From Clostridiaceae bacterium (GTDB lineage: Bacteria > Bacillota_A > Clostridia > Clostridiales > Clostridiaceae): a DNA stretch of 64,000 nucleotides. Under the pieces are notes generated by a model, which saw only the letters and a program-made list of their open reading frames with translations, did no database searches and was not told the DNA's origin. The stretch lies in NCBI GenBank assembly GCA_029256485.1, contig JAQSXU010000012.1, forward strand, positions 13,580-77,579, written 5' to 3'. Of this stretch, positions 56,464 to 64,000 are shown piece after piece. How positions within the stretch are numbered: the stretch's first letter is position 1; every line of letters begins with the position of its first letter. The translations under genes and the position numbers were made by a program.

Positions 56464-57216
56464 GTGAGTAAAGAAATTAAAAAAATAATTGCAGTTTTAA
56501 TATTGCTATTTATAGGAGCGGCATCTTCAATAATATTTAATTATAAAAATACTGGTACATTTATGAGTATAAAAAGGAAACTGCCAATATACAGTGTTGA
56601 TACTAGTGATAAAAAAGTATCTATAACTTTTGATGTAAGCTGGGGATCAGATCATACAAGGGAAATATTGGACATTCTTGATAAGTATCACATAAAATGT
56701 ACATTTTTTATTGTTGGTGCCTGGGCAGAGGAAAATAAAGAATTGGTAAAGGAGATATATGCAAGAGGGCATGAAATAGGTAATCATTCCTATAAGCACC
56801 CTGACTTTACAATGGTTTCAAGAGATAGAATAGTTCAGGAAATAAATAAAAATGATAATGTGCTGGAAAAAATAACTGGAGAAAAACCCATATTAGTCAG
56901 ATGTCCTGAAGGAACCTATAATGATTTAGTTATAAGTACTATTGAAGCCACTAACCATTACTGCGTTCAGTGGGATGCGGACAGTATAGACTGGATGCAG
57001 CAGGGTGAAGAAATAGAATATAAACGAATCATAAAGAAAACCCAAAATGGGTCTATATTGCTTTTTCACAATTATGGCAATAATACTCCTAAAACATTGC
57101 CCAGAATAATAGAAAAGCTGAGAAGTTCAGGCTATACTTTTGTAAAAGCAGGGGATTTAATTTATAAAGATAATTATTATATTGATAGTACAGGAAGGCA
57201 ATTTGAACAAAAGTAA
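56464..57216 (+). CDS. PdaB-like sporulation polysaccharide deacetylase
   Basis: A 250-residue CE4 protein with one N-terminal helix (about residues 8-26). The NodB domain starts at ISVTFDVSW-type sequence, here SITFDVSWGSD, in which the second aspartate of TFDDGP is replaced by valine as in PdaB-type proteins; the metal histidines are in HEIGNHSYKHPD. The motif RCPEGTYND and LLFHNYG follow. PdaB-type proteins are made during sporulation and are needed for cortex or spore stability in Bacillus. GTG 56464 follows AGGGGTG. Function as a deacetylase is uncertain because of the altered motif. Confidence 0.85.
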   Translation: MSKEIKKIIAVLILLFIGAASSIIFNYKNTGTFMSIKRKLPIYSVDTSDKKVSITFDVSWGSDHTREILDILDKYHIKCTFFIVGAWAEENKELVKEIYARGHEIGNHSYKHPDFTMVSRDRIVQEINKNDNVLEKITGEKPILVRCPEGTYNDLVISTIEATNHYCVQWDADSIDWMQQGEEIEYKRIIKKTQNGSILLFHNYGNNTPKTLPRIIEKLRSSGYTFVKAGDLIYKDNYYIDSTGRQFEQK

Positions 57217-57369
57217 TCAAATTTGGAATTTTATACTGTAAAATATTGAAAAATATAATGCATTTGTATTATAATGGAAGAGCATAGTTGAAAGGGCAAT
57301 TTGGTCAGTATAAAAAATTAACTGCAGTTAAAACTAACCTTAAGTATTTGTTAAGCGGGAGTTGGTAGT

Positions 57370-57870
57370 ATGAACACTGTAGTTATTTTAGAAGACAGCG
57401 CAGAGTTTACCCAAAGTATAAATTTTTTAATAAATAAATTAAATTTAAATTTAGAGGTAGTTCCATGCAGCCTTGTGAAAAATAATGGGGTTTACAATTA
57501 TATTATTGTAAATAATAATATAAAAACAAAACTTGAAAACTTGAATTGCAGTTACTGTTTAGTAAATGTTGACAACCTAAGTGATAAAAAAATAAATACC
57601 AATATTTATGGAAATATTATTACTTATGGCTATGGGAATAAAAATACGGTTACTATTTCCAGTGTCAGCGATGAAGACTGTCATTTAATTTATTGCCTTC
57701 AGAGAAATTTAAATAATAATTCTTTAGGAATGCTGGAGCCAATAGAAATCCAAATTCAGGGAGAATATCATAATGAAGACGAAATATATGCTGCTATTGC
57801 ATTAATTACAATTTCTTTAATAGAAGGAATAGATATAGATTACTTAAGAAAAAAGATAATAGAAAAATAA
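57370..57870 (+). CDS. Hypothetical protein, resembles Mur-ligase-type fragment
   Basis: A 166-residue protein I cannot assign. The N-terminal half has alternating strands and helices (VVILEDSAEFTQSINFLIN, YNYIIVNNNIKTKLENL), the middle has NIYGNIITYGYGNKNTVTIS, which recalls the beta-strand motif after the ATP site of Mur ligases, and a C-terminal helix pair. There is no P-loop. It has GGGAGTTGG before ATG 57370 and lies upstream of the SSB-like gene. Confidence 0.6.
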   Translation: MNTVVILEDSAEFTQSINFLINKLNLNLEVVPCSLVKNNGVYNYIIVNNNIKTKLENLNCSYCLVNVDNLSDKKINTNIYGNIITYGYGNKNTVTISSVSDEDCHLIYCLQRNLNNNSLGMLEPIEIQIQGEYHNEDEIYAAIALITISLIEGIDIDYLRKKIIEK

Positions 57871-57953
57871 TTTACTTAGTATATTTTTAATTCCATGGGA
57901 ATAGATATATGTTGTATAAAAGTTTTAAGAAACCAAGGGAAAGAGGGGGTACA

Positions 57954-58679
57954 ATGGACAATTTAATGCTAAACAATTTAGAGGGGAAGGTTCAATCAGA
58001 GCTCGCTTTTAGTCACGAAATGTATGGAGAAGGATTTTATACATTCTACTTTGAGGTACCAAGACTTAGTGAAGCAAAGGACATTTTGCTAATAACTGTT
58101 TCTGAAAGATTAATTGGTGGAATGAACATAAGTATAGGTTCAGAATTAGCTATTGATGGACAATTAAGGTCTTATAATAAGTTTGTAGATGGAGCTAACA
58201 GGCTCATATTAACTGTATTTGCAAGAAACATTCAATATTGTATTGAAAAGAGTAAAAATCCAAATCAGATATTTCTTGATGGATATATTTGTAAAGAACC
58301 AGTGTATAGGACAACTCCTTTTGGAAGAGAAATTGCAGATATGCTAATAGCTGTTAACCGTGCATATAATAAATCAGATTATATTCCAACCATAGCTTGG
58401 GGAAGAAACTCAAGATTCTGCAATGATTTAGCAGTTGGAGACAATATAAGAATATGGGGAAGACTTCAAAGCAGAGAATATCAAAAGAAGGTTACAGACA
58501 GTGAAGTTATTAAAAAGATAGCATACGAGGTTTCCATTTCAAAAATGGAGAAGGTGAGCAAAGAAAACAGTGACGAAATTGAAGAAGTCAAATGTGAGGA
58601 AGGCACAAATGAAGCTGAGAGCAGCAATTACAACATTGAAGATGAAGCAGAAAAAGAACAGGTATATGATATAGTTTAA
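57954..58679 (+). CDS. Single-stranded DNA-binding-like protein with two OB-fold segments
   Basis: A 241-residue protein. The first part (residues 4-100) and the second (about 103-190) each look like an OB strand set; the second has IFLDGYICKEPVYRTTPFGR and IPTIAWGRNSRFCNDLAVGD, which matches SSB signature order (strand, GR, W/F-G, L-x-V-GD). The C-terminus is acidic (EEVKCEEGTNEAE), as in SSB tails, but lacks a typical DDDIPF end. Possibly an accessory SSB or primosomal-type protein. ATG 57954 follows AGAGGGGG. Confidence 0.75.
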   Translation: MDNLMLNNLEGKVQSELAFSHEMYGEGFYTFYFEVPRLSEAKDILLITVSERLIGGMNISIGSELAIDGQLRSYNKFVDGANRLILTVFARNIQYCIEKSKNPNQIFLDGYICKEPVYRTTPFGREIADMLIAVNRAYNKSDYIPTIAWGRNSRFCNDLAVGDNIRIWGRLQSREYQKKVTDSEVIKKIAYEVSISKMEKVSKENSDEIEEVKCEEGTNEAESSNYNIEDEAEKEQVYDIV

Positions 58680-58681
58680 AC

Positions 58682-58723
58682 AAAATCCCAGTAAATATCT
58701 TAATGGATAAATTACTGGGATTT
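58682..58723. terminator. Bidirectional terminator between SSB-like gene and dapH
   Basis: AAAATCCCAGTAA pairs with TTACTGGGATTTG around ATATCTTAATGGATAA, in the gap between two convergent genes; T-rich on the plus side, weak on the other. Confidence 0.7.
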
Positions 58724-58727
58724 GTAT

Positions 58728-59438
58728 TTATTTTCTTAAATCATCTAAAATTTTGGTTTTATCCTTTGTCTTAACATCTACAGATTTAATTATTTTAGCT
58801 GGTGTACCAGCTACCACAACTCCTTCTGGAACATCCTCTATTACTACAGAACCTGCTGCTACAACAGATCCATTACCAACCTTTACTCCTTCAAGTATAA
58901 CAGAATTTGCTCCTATCAAAACATCATCGCCAATTTCACAAGGTGACTTACTTGGCGGTTCAAGTACACCTGCAACAACCGCACCTGCACCTAAGTGAAC
59001 TCTTTTGCCAAGTTTTCCTCTGGCACCAACTACCGCATTCATATCAACCATGGTTCCGTCGCCTATTTCAGCACCTATATTTATTACAGCTCCCATCATA
59101 ATTACGGCGTTTTTGCCAATGGTTACCCTGTCTCTAATTATTGCACCTGGTTCAATTCTGGCATCAACATTAAGTAAATTTAAAAGTGGTATTGCAGAAT
59201 TTCTCCTGTCTTGTTCTAATCTAAATTTTTTAATTTTATCTTTGTTCTTTAATAAAAATTCAGAAACCTCATCGCTTTCACCAAATAGAATATTAAAATT
59301 TTCACAACAGTAATTTTCAATATTACCAAAGTCACAAGAAGACAAGTCTCCATTTACATAAGCTTTTACTGGTGTGGCTTTTTTAGATTCTTTAATAAAC
59401 TTAGCTATTTCATAAGGATCAGTTAAATTCAATTCCAT
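58728..59438 (-). CDS. dapH: Tetrahydrodipicolinate N-acetyltransferase
   Basis: A 236-residue enzyme of the acetylase branch of lysine synthesis: it acetylates tetrahydrodipicolinate. The N-terminal domain precedes a left-handed beta helix with hexapeptide repeats (for example [36 protein letters not shown], and [19 protein letters not shown]). Length matches DapH (about 236). It divergently faces patA across 381 bases of repeats. ATG 59438 follows GGAGGTAA. Confidence 0.95.
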   Translation of the reverse strand: MELNLTDPYEIAKFIKESKKATPVKAYVNGDLSSCDFGNIENYCCENFNILFGESDEVSEFLLKNKDKIKKFRLEQDRRNSAIPLLNLLNVDARIEPGAIIRDRVTIGKNAVIMMGAVINIGAEIGDGTMVDMNAVVGARGKLGKRVHLGAGAVVAGVLEPPSKSPCEIGDDVLIGANSVILEGVKVGNGSVVAAGSVVIEDVPEGVVVAGTPAKIIKSVDVKTKDKTKILDDLRK

Positions 59439-59554
59439 AATATTACCTCCTTTATTATATATTTCAACATATTATTACAAAATTTACTTACAATGAATAA
59501 TATTATTATAATAAATAAATTTAGCAATTTAAAGGGGTAATACTATTTTTTTTA

Positions 59555-59680
59555 GTGATTTACTAAATGAAATTATATAAGTTTCAAAGTAAATCTGCTA
59601 TTTGAACTTCTCAAAAACCCGTAGAAGCATCGGGATTTTTGCTCGATGAAATAGTGATTTACTAAATGAAATTATATAGG
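59555..59680. repeat. R4-family repeat upstream of patA
   Basis: Flanked by 25-bp direct copies GTGATTTACTAAATGAAATT plus ATATA (59555-59579 and 59654-59678), with AAAGTAAATCT inside and a central hairpin around CCCGTAGAAGCATCGGG. It matches the copy before valS at the arms and the hairpin. Confidence 0.75.
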
Positions 59681-59699
59681 TTATAATATATATATTATT

Positions 59700-59795
59700 G
59701 GGAAACAACTTCAACTAGTAACTTATGCATGTTAAAAAAGTGTTGATGATTCACTATTTTTAACATGTATAAGTTAAGTTTACGTATCGTTTCCC
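59700..59795. repeat. R2-family palindromic repeat upstream of patA
   Basis: A 96-bp copy with altered ends GGGAAACAACTTCAAC and ACGTATCGTTTCCC. The outer stem differs from other copies in sequence but is still paired (GGGAAAC/GTTTCCC instead of AGATAAAC/GTTTATCT). The inner stem around TTAACATGTATAAG is kept. It ends about 25 bases before the patA start. Confidence 0.8.
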
Positions 59796-59819
59796 ATTGA
59801 AAAGGGAGAATATTATTTC

Positions 59820-60989
59820 ATGGATAAAAATAAATTTGATCAACTAATGTCTAATAATGTAAATAATATTGAAATATCAGGTATAAGGAAGTTCTTTAAC
59901 AAAGTATCTGAGTACAAAAATGCTGTTTCACTTACCCTTGGTCAGCCTGATTTACCTGTACCAGAAAAAGTAAAAGAGGCAATGATTAAAGCCATAAATG
60001 AAAATAAGACCACCTATACTTCCAATGCTGGTATTGAAGAGCTTAGGATAGAAATAAGCAATTATTTAAAAAGTAATTCAATTGAGTATAAGGCTGATGA
60101 AATATGTTTAACCATTGGCGGCAGTGAAGGTCTTATGGATGTATTTGGAGCATTAATTAACAGCGGAGATAAAGTGCTTATCCCAACTCCTGCATATCCA
60201 GCTTATGAAAGCTGTGTAAAATTTTTTGGAGGAAAAGTTTTAAACTATGATTTAGAAAAAGACTTTACTGTGAATATAAAAAGCCTGTCACAGCTTATTG
60301 ATGCTGAAAATCCTAAAGTGCTGGTTATTTCATATCCATGTAACCCAACAGGTGCAATTTTATCAAAACAACAGAGAGATAAAATTGCAGAGCTGGTGAA
60401 AGACAGGGATATTATAGTGGTAACAGATGAAATGTATGGTTCCATAATATTTGACAGCCAATATTATTCAGTAGCGCAAAACAGCAAAATTAGAGATAAA
60501 GTAATCTTAGTAAGCGGATTTTCTAAAATGTTTTCCATGACTGGATTAAGATTGGGCTATGTATGTGCAGATGAAAATTTAATGAAGGGGATTATGAAGG
60601 TTCATCAATATAATGTATCCTGTGCTCCTTCAATAGTTCAGTGGGGAGCCTTAGCCGGATTGAAATATTGCCTTCAGGATGCAGAGGCTATGTGCAGAGA
60701 ATTCAAAAAAAGAAGAGATTATATGTATGAAAGATTAATTAAAATGGGCATTGAAGTTAATTTGCCTCAGGGTGCTTTTTATATGTTCCCTAAGATAAGT
60801 GATAAATTCAGCTGCAGCGAAGAATTTTGTGAAAGAATGCTTCAGGAAGCACTGGTAGCAGCTGTTCCTGGGTCTGCGTTTGGAAAAGGCGGAGAAGGGT
60901 ACTTCAGGATTTCTTATGCCTACGGTATGGAACAACTTAAAGAATGCTGTGACAGAATGGAAAAATTTCTTTTAAATAACAAAGAATAA
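59820..60989 (+). CDS. patA: Pyridoxal-phosphate aminotransferase, N-acetyl-LL-diaminopimelate type (PatA-like)
   Basis: A 389-residue class I aminotransferase. SYPCNPTGA and the lysine in SGFSKMFSMTGLRLGY bind pyridoxal phosphate, with TDEMYG and the FRISYAYG arginine near the C-terminus. The aspartate/PatA subgroup assignment rests mostly on context: dapH is divergent, and dapB-dapA-asd are convergent, so the N-acetyl-L,L-diaminopimelate aminotransferase of the acetylase pathway is likely. Other amino acid aminotransferases are possible. The start follows GGGAGAATATT. The last codons lie in an R1 repeat. Confidence 0.8.
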   Translation: MDKNKFDQLMSNNVNNIEISGIRKFFNKVSEYKNAVSLTLGQPDLPVPEKVKEAMIKAINENKTTYTSNAGIEELRIEISNYLKSNSIEYKADEICLTIGGSEGLMDVFGALINSGDKVLIPTPAYPAYESCVKFFGGKVLNYDLEKDFTVNIKSLSQLIDAENPKVLVISYPCNPTGAILSKQQRDKIAELVKDRDIIVVTDEMYGSIIFDSQYYSVAQNSKIRDKVILVSGFSKMFSMTGLRLGYVCADENLMKGIMKVHQYNVSCAPSIVQWGALAGLKYCLQDAEAMCREFKKRRDYMYERLIKMGIEVNLPQGAFYMFPKISDKFSCSEEFCERMLQEALVAAVPGSAFGKGGEGYFRISYAYGMEQLKECCDRMEKFLLNNKE

Positions 60990-61120
60990 AGACTAAAGAT
61001 CAAATAATGATGCTTTTCACCCTTAGGCGAAAAGCTGACTAATATAAAAAAGAAGATTTTCGGCATAATGCCGAAAATCATCCTGATTTGTTCTTTGTTA
61101 TCTATTCTTTGTTATTTAGT
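60977..61120. repeat. R1-family repeat (copy E), variant
   Basis: From AAATAACAAAGAATAAAG to TTCTTTGTTATTTAG, with different interior hairpins GCTTTTCACCCTTAGGCGAAAAGC and GATTTTCGGCATAATGCCGAAAATC. It covers the stop codons of both convergent genes, patA and dapB. Confidence 0.78.
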
Positions 61121-61864
61121 TTTTATAACGTCGTCCATTGAATAAAATCCTGGTTTTTTACCGCACATAAATTGGCAGGCCTTTAAAGCACCTACTGCAA
61201 AAACCTCTCTGGATATTGCAGTGTGTTTTATTTCTATGGTTTCTCCTTGTCCGGCAAAAATAATTTCATGTTCACCTACAATAGATCCGCCTCTTATAGC
61301 ATGGACTCCAATTTCATTATGCTTTCTTTTAGAAATTCCATCTCTGCCATTGACATAAACAGTTTCTTCTTTTATAGAATCTCTTATTGTATTACCAAGT
61401 AATAAAGCTGTTCCGCTTGGAGAATCTACTTTTTGATTGTGATGTTTTTCTACTATTTCAATATCAAAGTCTCCATATAATTGTGCACTTATATTTTTTA
61501 AAATATTATTTATTACATTAATTCCAATAGACATGTTTGCAGATCTAAAAAGTGGAATTTTATTTGAAGCAGTTTTAATTATTGAAAGCTGCTCATCTGT
61601 ATAACCTGTAGTACATAGAATTAATGGAATATTTTTAGACTCTGCATATGCAATTAAGCTATTTAGTGCATCAGGCCTTGAAAAATCAAGGATCACATCA
61701 GCTTCTATATTACACATATTAATATTATTAAATACAGGGAAAGTAGAACTATTTTCATCCCTGTCAACTCCAGCGGCAATGGTAAGATTTTCAGAATTAT
61801 TTGCAAGGTTTGTAATAACCTTTCCCATCTTTCCGTTGCAGCCATTTAAAATTATTCTTACCAT
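61112..61864 (-). CDS. dapB: 4-hydroxy-tetrahydrodipicolinate reductase
   Basis: A 250-residue NAD(P)H-dependent reductase. It has the N-terminal Rossmann [15 protein letters not shown]-type sequence here as ILDFSRP, the active-site motif [15 protein letters not shown] with the catalytic histidines, and [13 protein letters not shown] in the last third. Product of the third gene in the asd-dapA-dapB operon. ATG 61864 lies 13 bases after dapA. Confidence 0.96.
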   Translation of the reverse strand: MVRIILNGCNGKMGKVITNLANNSENLTIAAGVDRDENSSTFPVFNNINMCNIEADVILDFSRPDALNSLIAYAESKNIPLILCTTGYTDEQLSIIKTASNKIPLFRSANMSIGINVINNILKNISAQLYGDFDIEIVEKHHNQKVDSPSGTALLLGNTIRDSIKEETVYVNGRDGISKRKHNEIGVHAIRGGSIVGEHEIIFAGQGETIEIKHTAISREVFAVGALKACQFMCGKKPGFYSMDDVIKTK

Positions 61865-61877
61865 GGACTGTAACCTC

Positions 61878-62759
61878 CTAAATTAGTTTATAATTCTTAA
61901 GTTCTGTCTTTAAAGTTGCAAGTCCCTTATCTGTCATTTCACATAAAGGTAGTCTTAAGTTTCCAACTTCCATGCCCATTAAATTCATTGCAGTTTTAAC
62001 AGGAATAGGGTTTGTTTCAATAAATAAAGAATTTGTCAAAGCTAAAGTGTCTAGTTGAATTTTCAGAGCTTCATTTGTGTGCCCATTTAAATATAAATCA
62101 CAAATCTCATGAACTTCAGCAGGAATTATATTTGCTAAAACAGAAATTACACCTATACCTCCAAGAGCCAGGATTGGAATGATTTGATCATCATTTCCTG
62201 AATAAATATCTAATTTATCACCGCATAAGGCTTTTATTTGTGCAATTTGGCTTATATTTCCGCTGGCTTCTTTTACGGCTGCAATGTTTTTGCAGGTATT
62301 AACAAGCTTAAGAAGTGTTTCAGGAAATATATTAAGTCCTGTTCTAGATGGTACGTTGTATATTATTATTGGAAGGGATACACTAATTGCTATTGCCTTA
62401 AAGTGTTCAATAAGTCCCTTTTGTGTAGTTTTATTATAATATGGAGTAATAACTAACAGACCATCTGCACCTGCGCTTTCCGCCCATTTGCTGAAGTTTA
62501 TTGCTGCAGCCGTATTGTTGCTTCCAGTACCGGCAATTACAGGGATCCTTTTGTTTACAGTGTCAACTGTAAATTTTATTGCATCTTTTCTCTCCTGTTC
62601 TGTCATAGTAGAAGCTTCTCCAGTTGTACCGCAAATAATCACTGCATCTGTACCATTCTTAATTTGTATTTCTATTAATTCCTTTAGTTTATCAAAATTT
62701 ACTCCATTTTCATTGAAGGGAGTTATTATGGCAACTCCGCTTCCTTTAAAAATGCTCAC
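61878..62759 (-). CDS. dapA: 4-hydroxy-tetrahydrodipicolinate synthase
   Basis: A 293-residue aldolase. The barrel has the start [12 protein letters not shown], the pyruvate-binding [26 protein letters not shown] and the Schiff-base lysine in [10 protein letters not shown]. It condenses pyruvate with aspartate semialdehyde, the first committed step of lysine and dipicolinate synthesis. It follows asd in the operon; dipicolinate is also needed for spores. ATG 62759 follows AGAGGTGAT. Confidence 0.97.
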   Translation of the reverse strand: MSIFKGSGVAIITPFNENGVNFDKLKELIEIQIKNGTDAVIICGTTGEASTMTEQERKDAIKFTVDTVNKRIPVIAGTGSNNTAAAINFSKWAESAGADGLLVITPYYNKTTQKGLIEHFKAIAISVSLPIIIYNVPSRTGLNIFPETLLKLVNTCKNIAAVKEASGNISQIAQIKALCGDKLDIYSGNDDQIIPILALGGIGVISVLANIIPAEVHEICDLYLNGHTNEALKIQLDTLALTNSLFIETNPIPVKTAMNLMGMEVGNLRLPLCEMTDKGLATLKTELKNYKLI

Positions 62760-62824
62760 AAAATCACCTCTTAATTATTTAATTAATTATACTGAATAAT
62801 TTTAATAATTAAAATTATAAGTAA

Positions 62825-63817
62825 TTATTTTCCATTAATTATATATTCTGCGATTTGAACTGCATTTGAAGCAGCTCCCTTTCTGATGTTGTCAGCAACA
62901 ACCCAGAGATTTATACCATTGTCAACACTAAAATCTCTTCTGATTCTTCCCACATATACTTCATCAGTGCCTGCTGCATCAATTGGCATAGGATATACAA
63001 GATTTTTAACATCATCTTTTAATACAATACCTGGGGAAGTTTTTAACAAATTAAAAATTTGGCTAATTTCAAATGGGTTGTTCAGCTCAACATTTATACT
63101 TTCACTATGTCCGTAAACAACTGGAACCCTGGCTGTTGTAGCAGTGATTTTTAAATTATCATTGTGAAGAATTTTTCTAGTTTCATTTATCATCTTAAGC
63201 TCTTCTTTTGTATAACCATCTTCTGTAAACACATCAATGTGAGGCAGAATATTACCTGATATAGCATAAGGAAATTTTTTTGGAGGTAATCCTTTATTTC
63301 CTTCTACCAAGTCTTTATATCCACCCATACCAGCTCCAGAAACAGCTTGATAAGTGGAGTACACAATTCTCTTTATACCATATTTATCATATAAAGGCTT
63401 AAGAGCAACAACAGCTTGTATTGTAGAACAGTTTGGATTAGCTATTATGCCCTTATTCCATTTTATATCTTCAGAATTAACTTCAGGTACTACTAAAGGT
63501 ACTTCAGGATCCATTCTCCATGCACTGCTGTTATCTATAACTGTAGCTCCATAGGAAACAAATATTTTTGCAAATGATTTACTTATATCTCCGCCTGCAG
63601 AAAATAAGGCAAAATCAATTTTTTTATCCTTAATATTATCCTCTTTTAATTCTTCAACAATTATATCTTTACCATTAAATTTTACTGCACTGCCAGCTGA
63701 CCTGGAAGATGCAAAGAGATAAAGATTATTAACTGGAAAGTTATGTTGTTCTAATACCTCAATAAATTTTCTGCCGACCATTCCAGTAGCACCGACTATT
63801 GCGACATTGTATGACAC
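62825..63817 (-). CDS. asd: Aspartate-semialdehyde dehydrogenase
   Basis: A 330-residue NADP-dependent enzyme. The GATGMVG cofactor motif at the start, active-site cysteine in NPNCSTIQA, and GAGMGGYKDL plus the histidine in HSESINVE are present. It supplies aspartate semialdehyde for the dap genes downstream. Start ATG 63817 follows GGAGGG. First gene of the minus-strand lysine operon. Only about 80 bases separate it from the R3 repeat; no lysine riboswitch is seen inside the window. Confidence 0.96.
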   Translation of the reverse strand: MSYNVAIVGATGMVGRKFIEVLEQHNFPVNNLYLFASSRSAGSAVKFNGKDIIVEELKEDNIKDKKIDFALFSAGGDISKSFAKIFVSYGATVIDNSSAWRMDPEVPLVVPEVNSEDIKWNKGIIANPNCSTIQAVVALKPLYDKYGIKRIVYSTYQAVSGAGMGGYKDLVEGNKGLPPKKFPYAISGNILPHIDVFTEDGYTKEELKMINETRKILHNDNLKITATTARVPVVYGHSESINVELNNPFEISQIFNLLKTSPGIVLKDDVKNLVYPMPIDAAGTDEVYVGRIRRDFSVDNGINLWVVADNIRKGAASNAVQIAEYIINGK

Positions 63818-63899
63818 ATTAAATCCCTCCTAAAATTTCTTTACTATATTATATAACCAAGAGGTTTAAAAATATATACATTTTTAAAATAAAAAATTA

Positions 63900-64000
63900 A
63901 GTATATATAATGCAAAGGTTCTAATACATTGTGACTTCACAAAAATCTTTGAAGATTAGATATTTTGCAAAGACACAATGTAAGAACTTTAATGCATTAT
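63900..64000. repeat. R3-family palindromic repeat at the window end
   Basis: The reverse complement of the repeat at 47515-47620, with about one substitution over 100 bases (AGAACTTTAATGCATTAT here versus AGAACTTTATTGCATTAT). It may continue past the window end. Upstream of the asd operon. Confidence 0.88.

Noticed and set aside
58753..59313. Several plus-strand open frames
   Set aside because: They are antisense to dapH; hexapeptide repeats cause long shadows.
63818..64000. Lysine riboswitch upstream of asd
   Set aside because: Only about 80 AT-rich bases precede the R3 repeat, with none of the lysine-box pattern; one may exist beyond the window.

Overview
The window reads as a chromosomal segment of a low-GC, anaerobic, spore-forming Firmicute, most likely Clostridium sensu stricto (species not determined). 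The support is AT-rich coding sequence with strong GGAGG ribosome sites, an alpha/beta-type SASP, a PdaB-like sporulation deacetylase, an Rnf complex, a bacterial V/A-type ATPase, a 2-hydroxyacyl-CoA dehydratase activator-like protein, a CYP152 P450 and the acetylase-type lysine pathway. I saw no tRNA, rRNA or CRISPR array.

Layout. 0-12 kb: a DUF4912/GH57 glycan pair, a DEAD-box helicase with a DbpA-type tail, QueT under a preQ1-I riboswitch, DUF3006, an M16 peptidase, RecX, a membrane transglutaminase, a polysaccharide deacetylase, a lone OppC-type permease with a membrane-anchored companion, and a TPR protein. 12.4-21.9 kb: an ABC transporter (ATPase plus SsuC/TauC-type permease) whose permease gene is cut in two. 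Between the halves lie a large serine recombinase and the whole rnfCDGEAB operon. 22.2-30.8 kb: a nine-gene V/A-type ATPase operon. 31-36.5 kb: a giant activase-related protein and a convergent substrate-binding lipoprotein. 36.7-45.2 kb: a sensor kinase/response regulator pair and kdpFABC with a short KdpD lacking the kinase. 45.3-49.1 kb: a CYP152 P450, a CsoR-like protein without cysteine ligands, a cupredoxin C-terminal fragment, a cell-wall-binding-repeat protein without signal peptide, and a cysteine-rich Csp-like protein. 49.3-54 kb: valS with a T-box leader, and folC. 54-58.7 kb: TSCPD, a damaged YVTN propeller, DUF4364, SASP, PdaB-like, a hypothetical and an SSB-like gene. 58.7-64 kb: lysine/diaminopimelate genes dapH, patA, dapB, dapA and asd.

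The main discovery is the 7.9-kb segment 12869-20787. Its ends carry a direct repeat CATTA flanked inside by imperfect inverted arms, the recombinase gene lies about 50 bp from one end, and removing the segment joins the two permease halves in frame into a 267-codon gene. This looks like a site-specific serine-recombinase element whose cargo is the Rnf respiratory complex. The Rnf complex sits just upstream of the V/A-type ATPase operon, so an ion pump and an ATPase that could use the same gradient lie side by side.

The second theme is four families of short palindromic intergenic repeats (called R1 to R4 here). R1 mostly sits between convergent genes, often over a stop codon. R2 lies in the kdp operon and, as two tandem copies, inside the valS T-box leader. 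R3 and R4 flank other genes.
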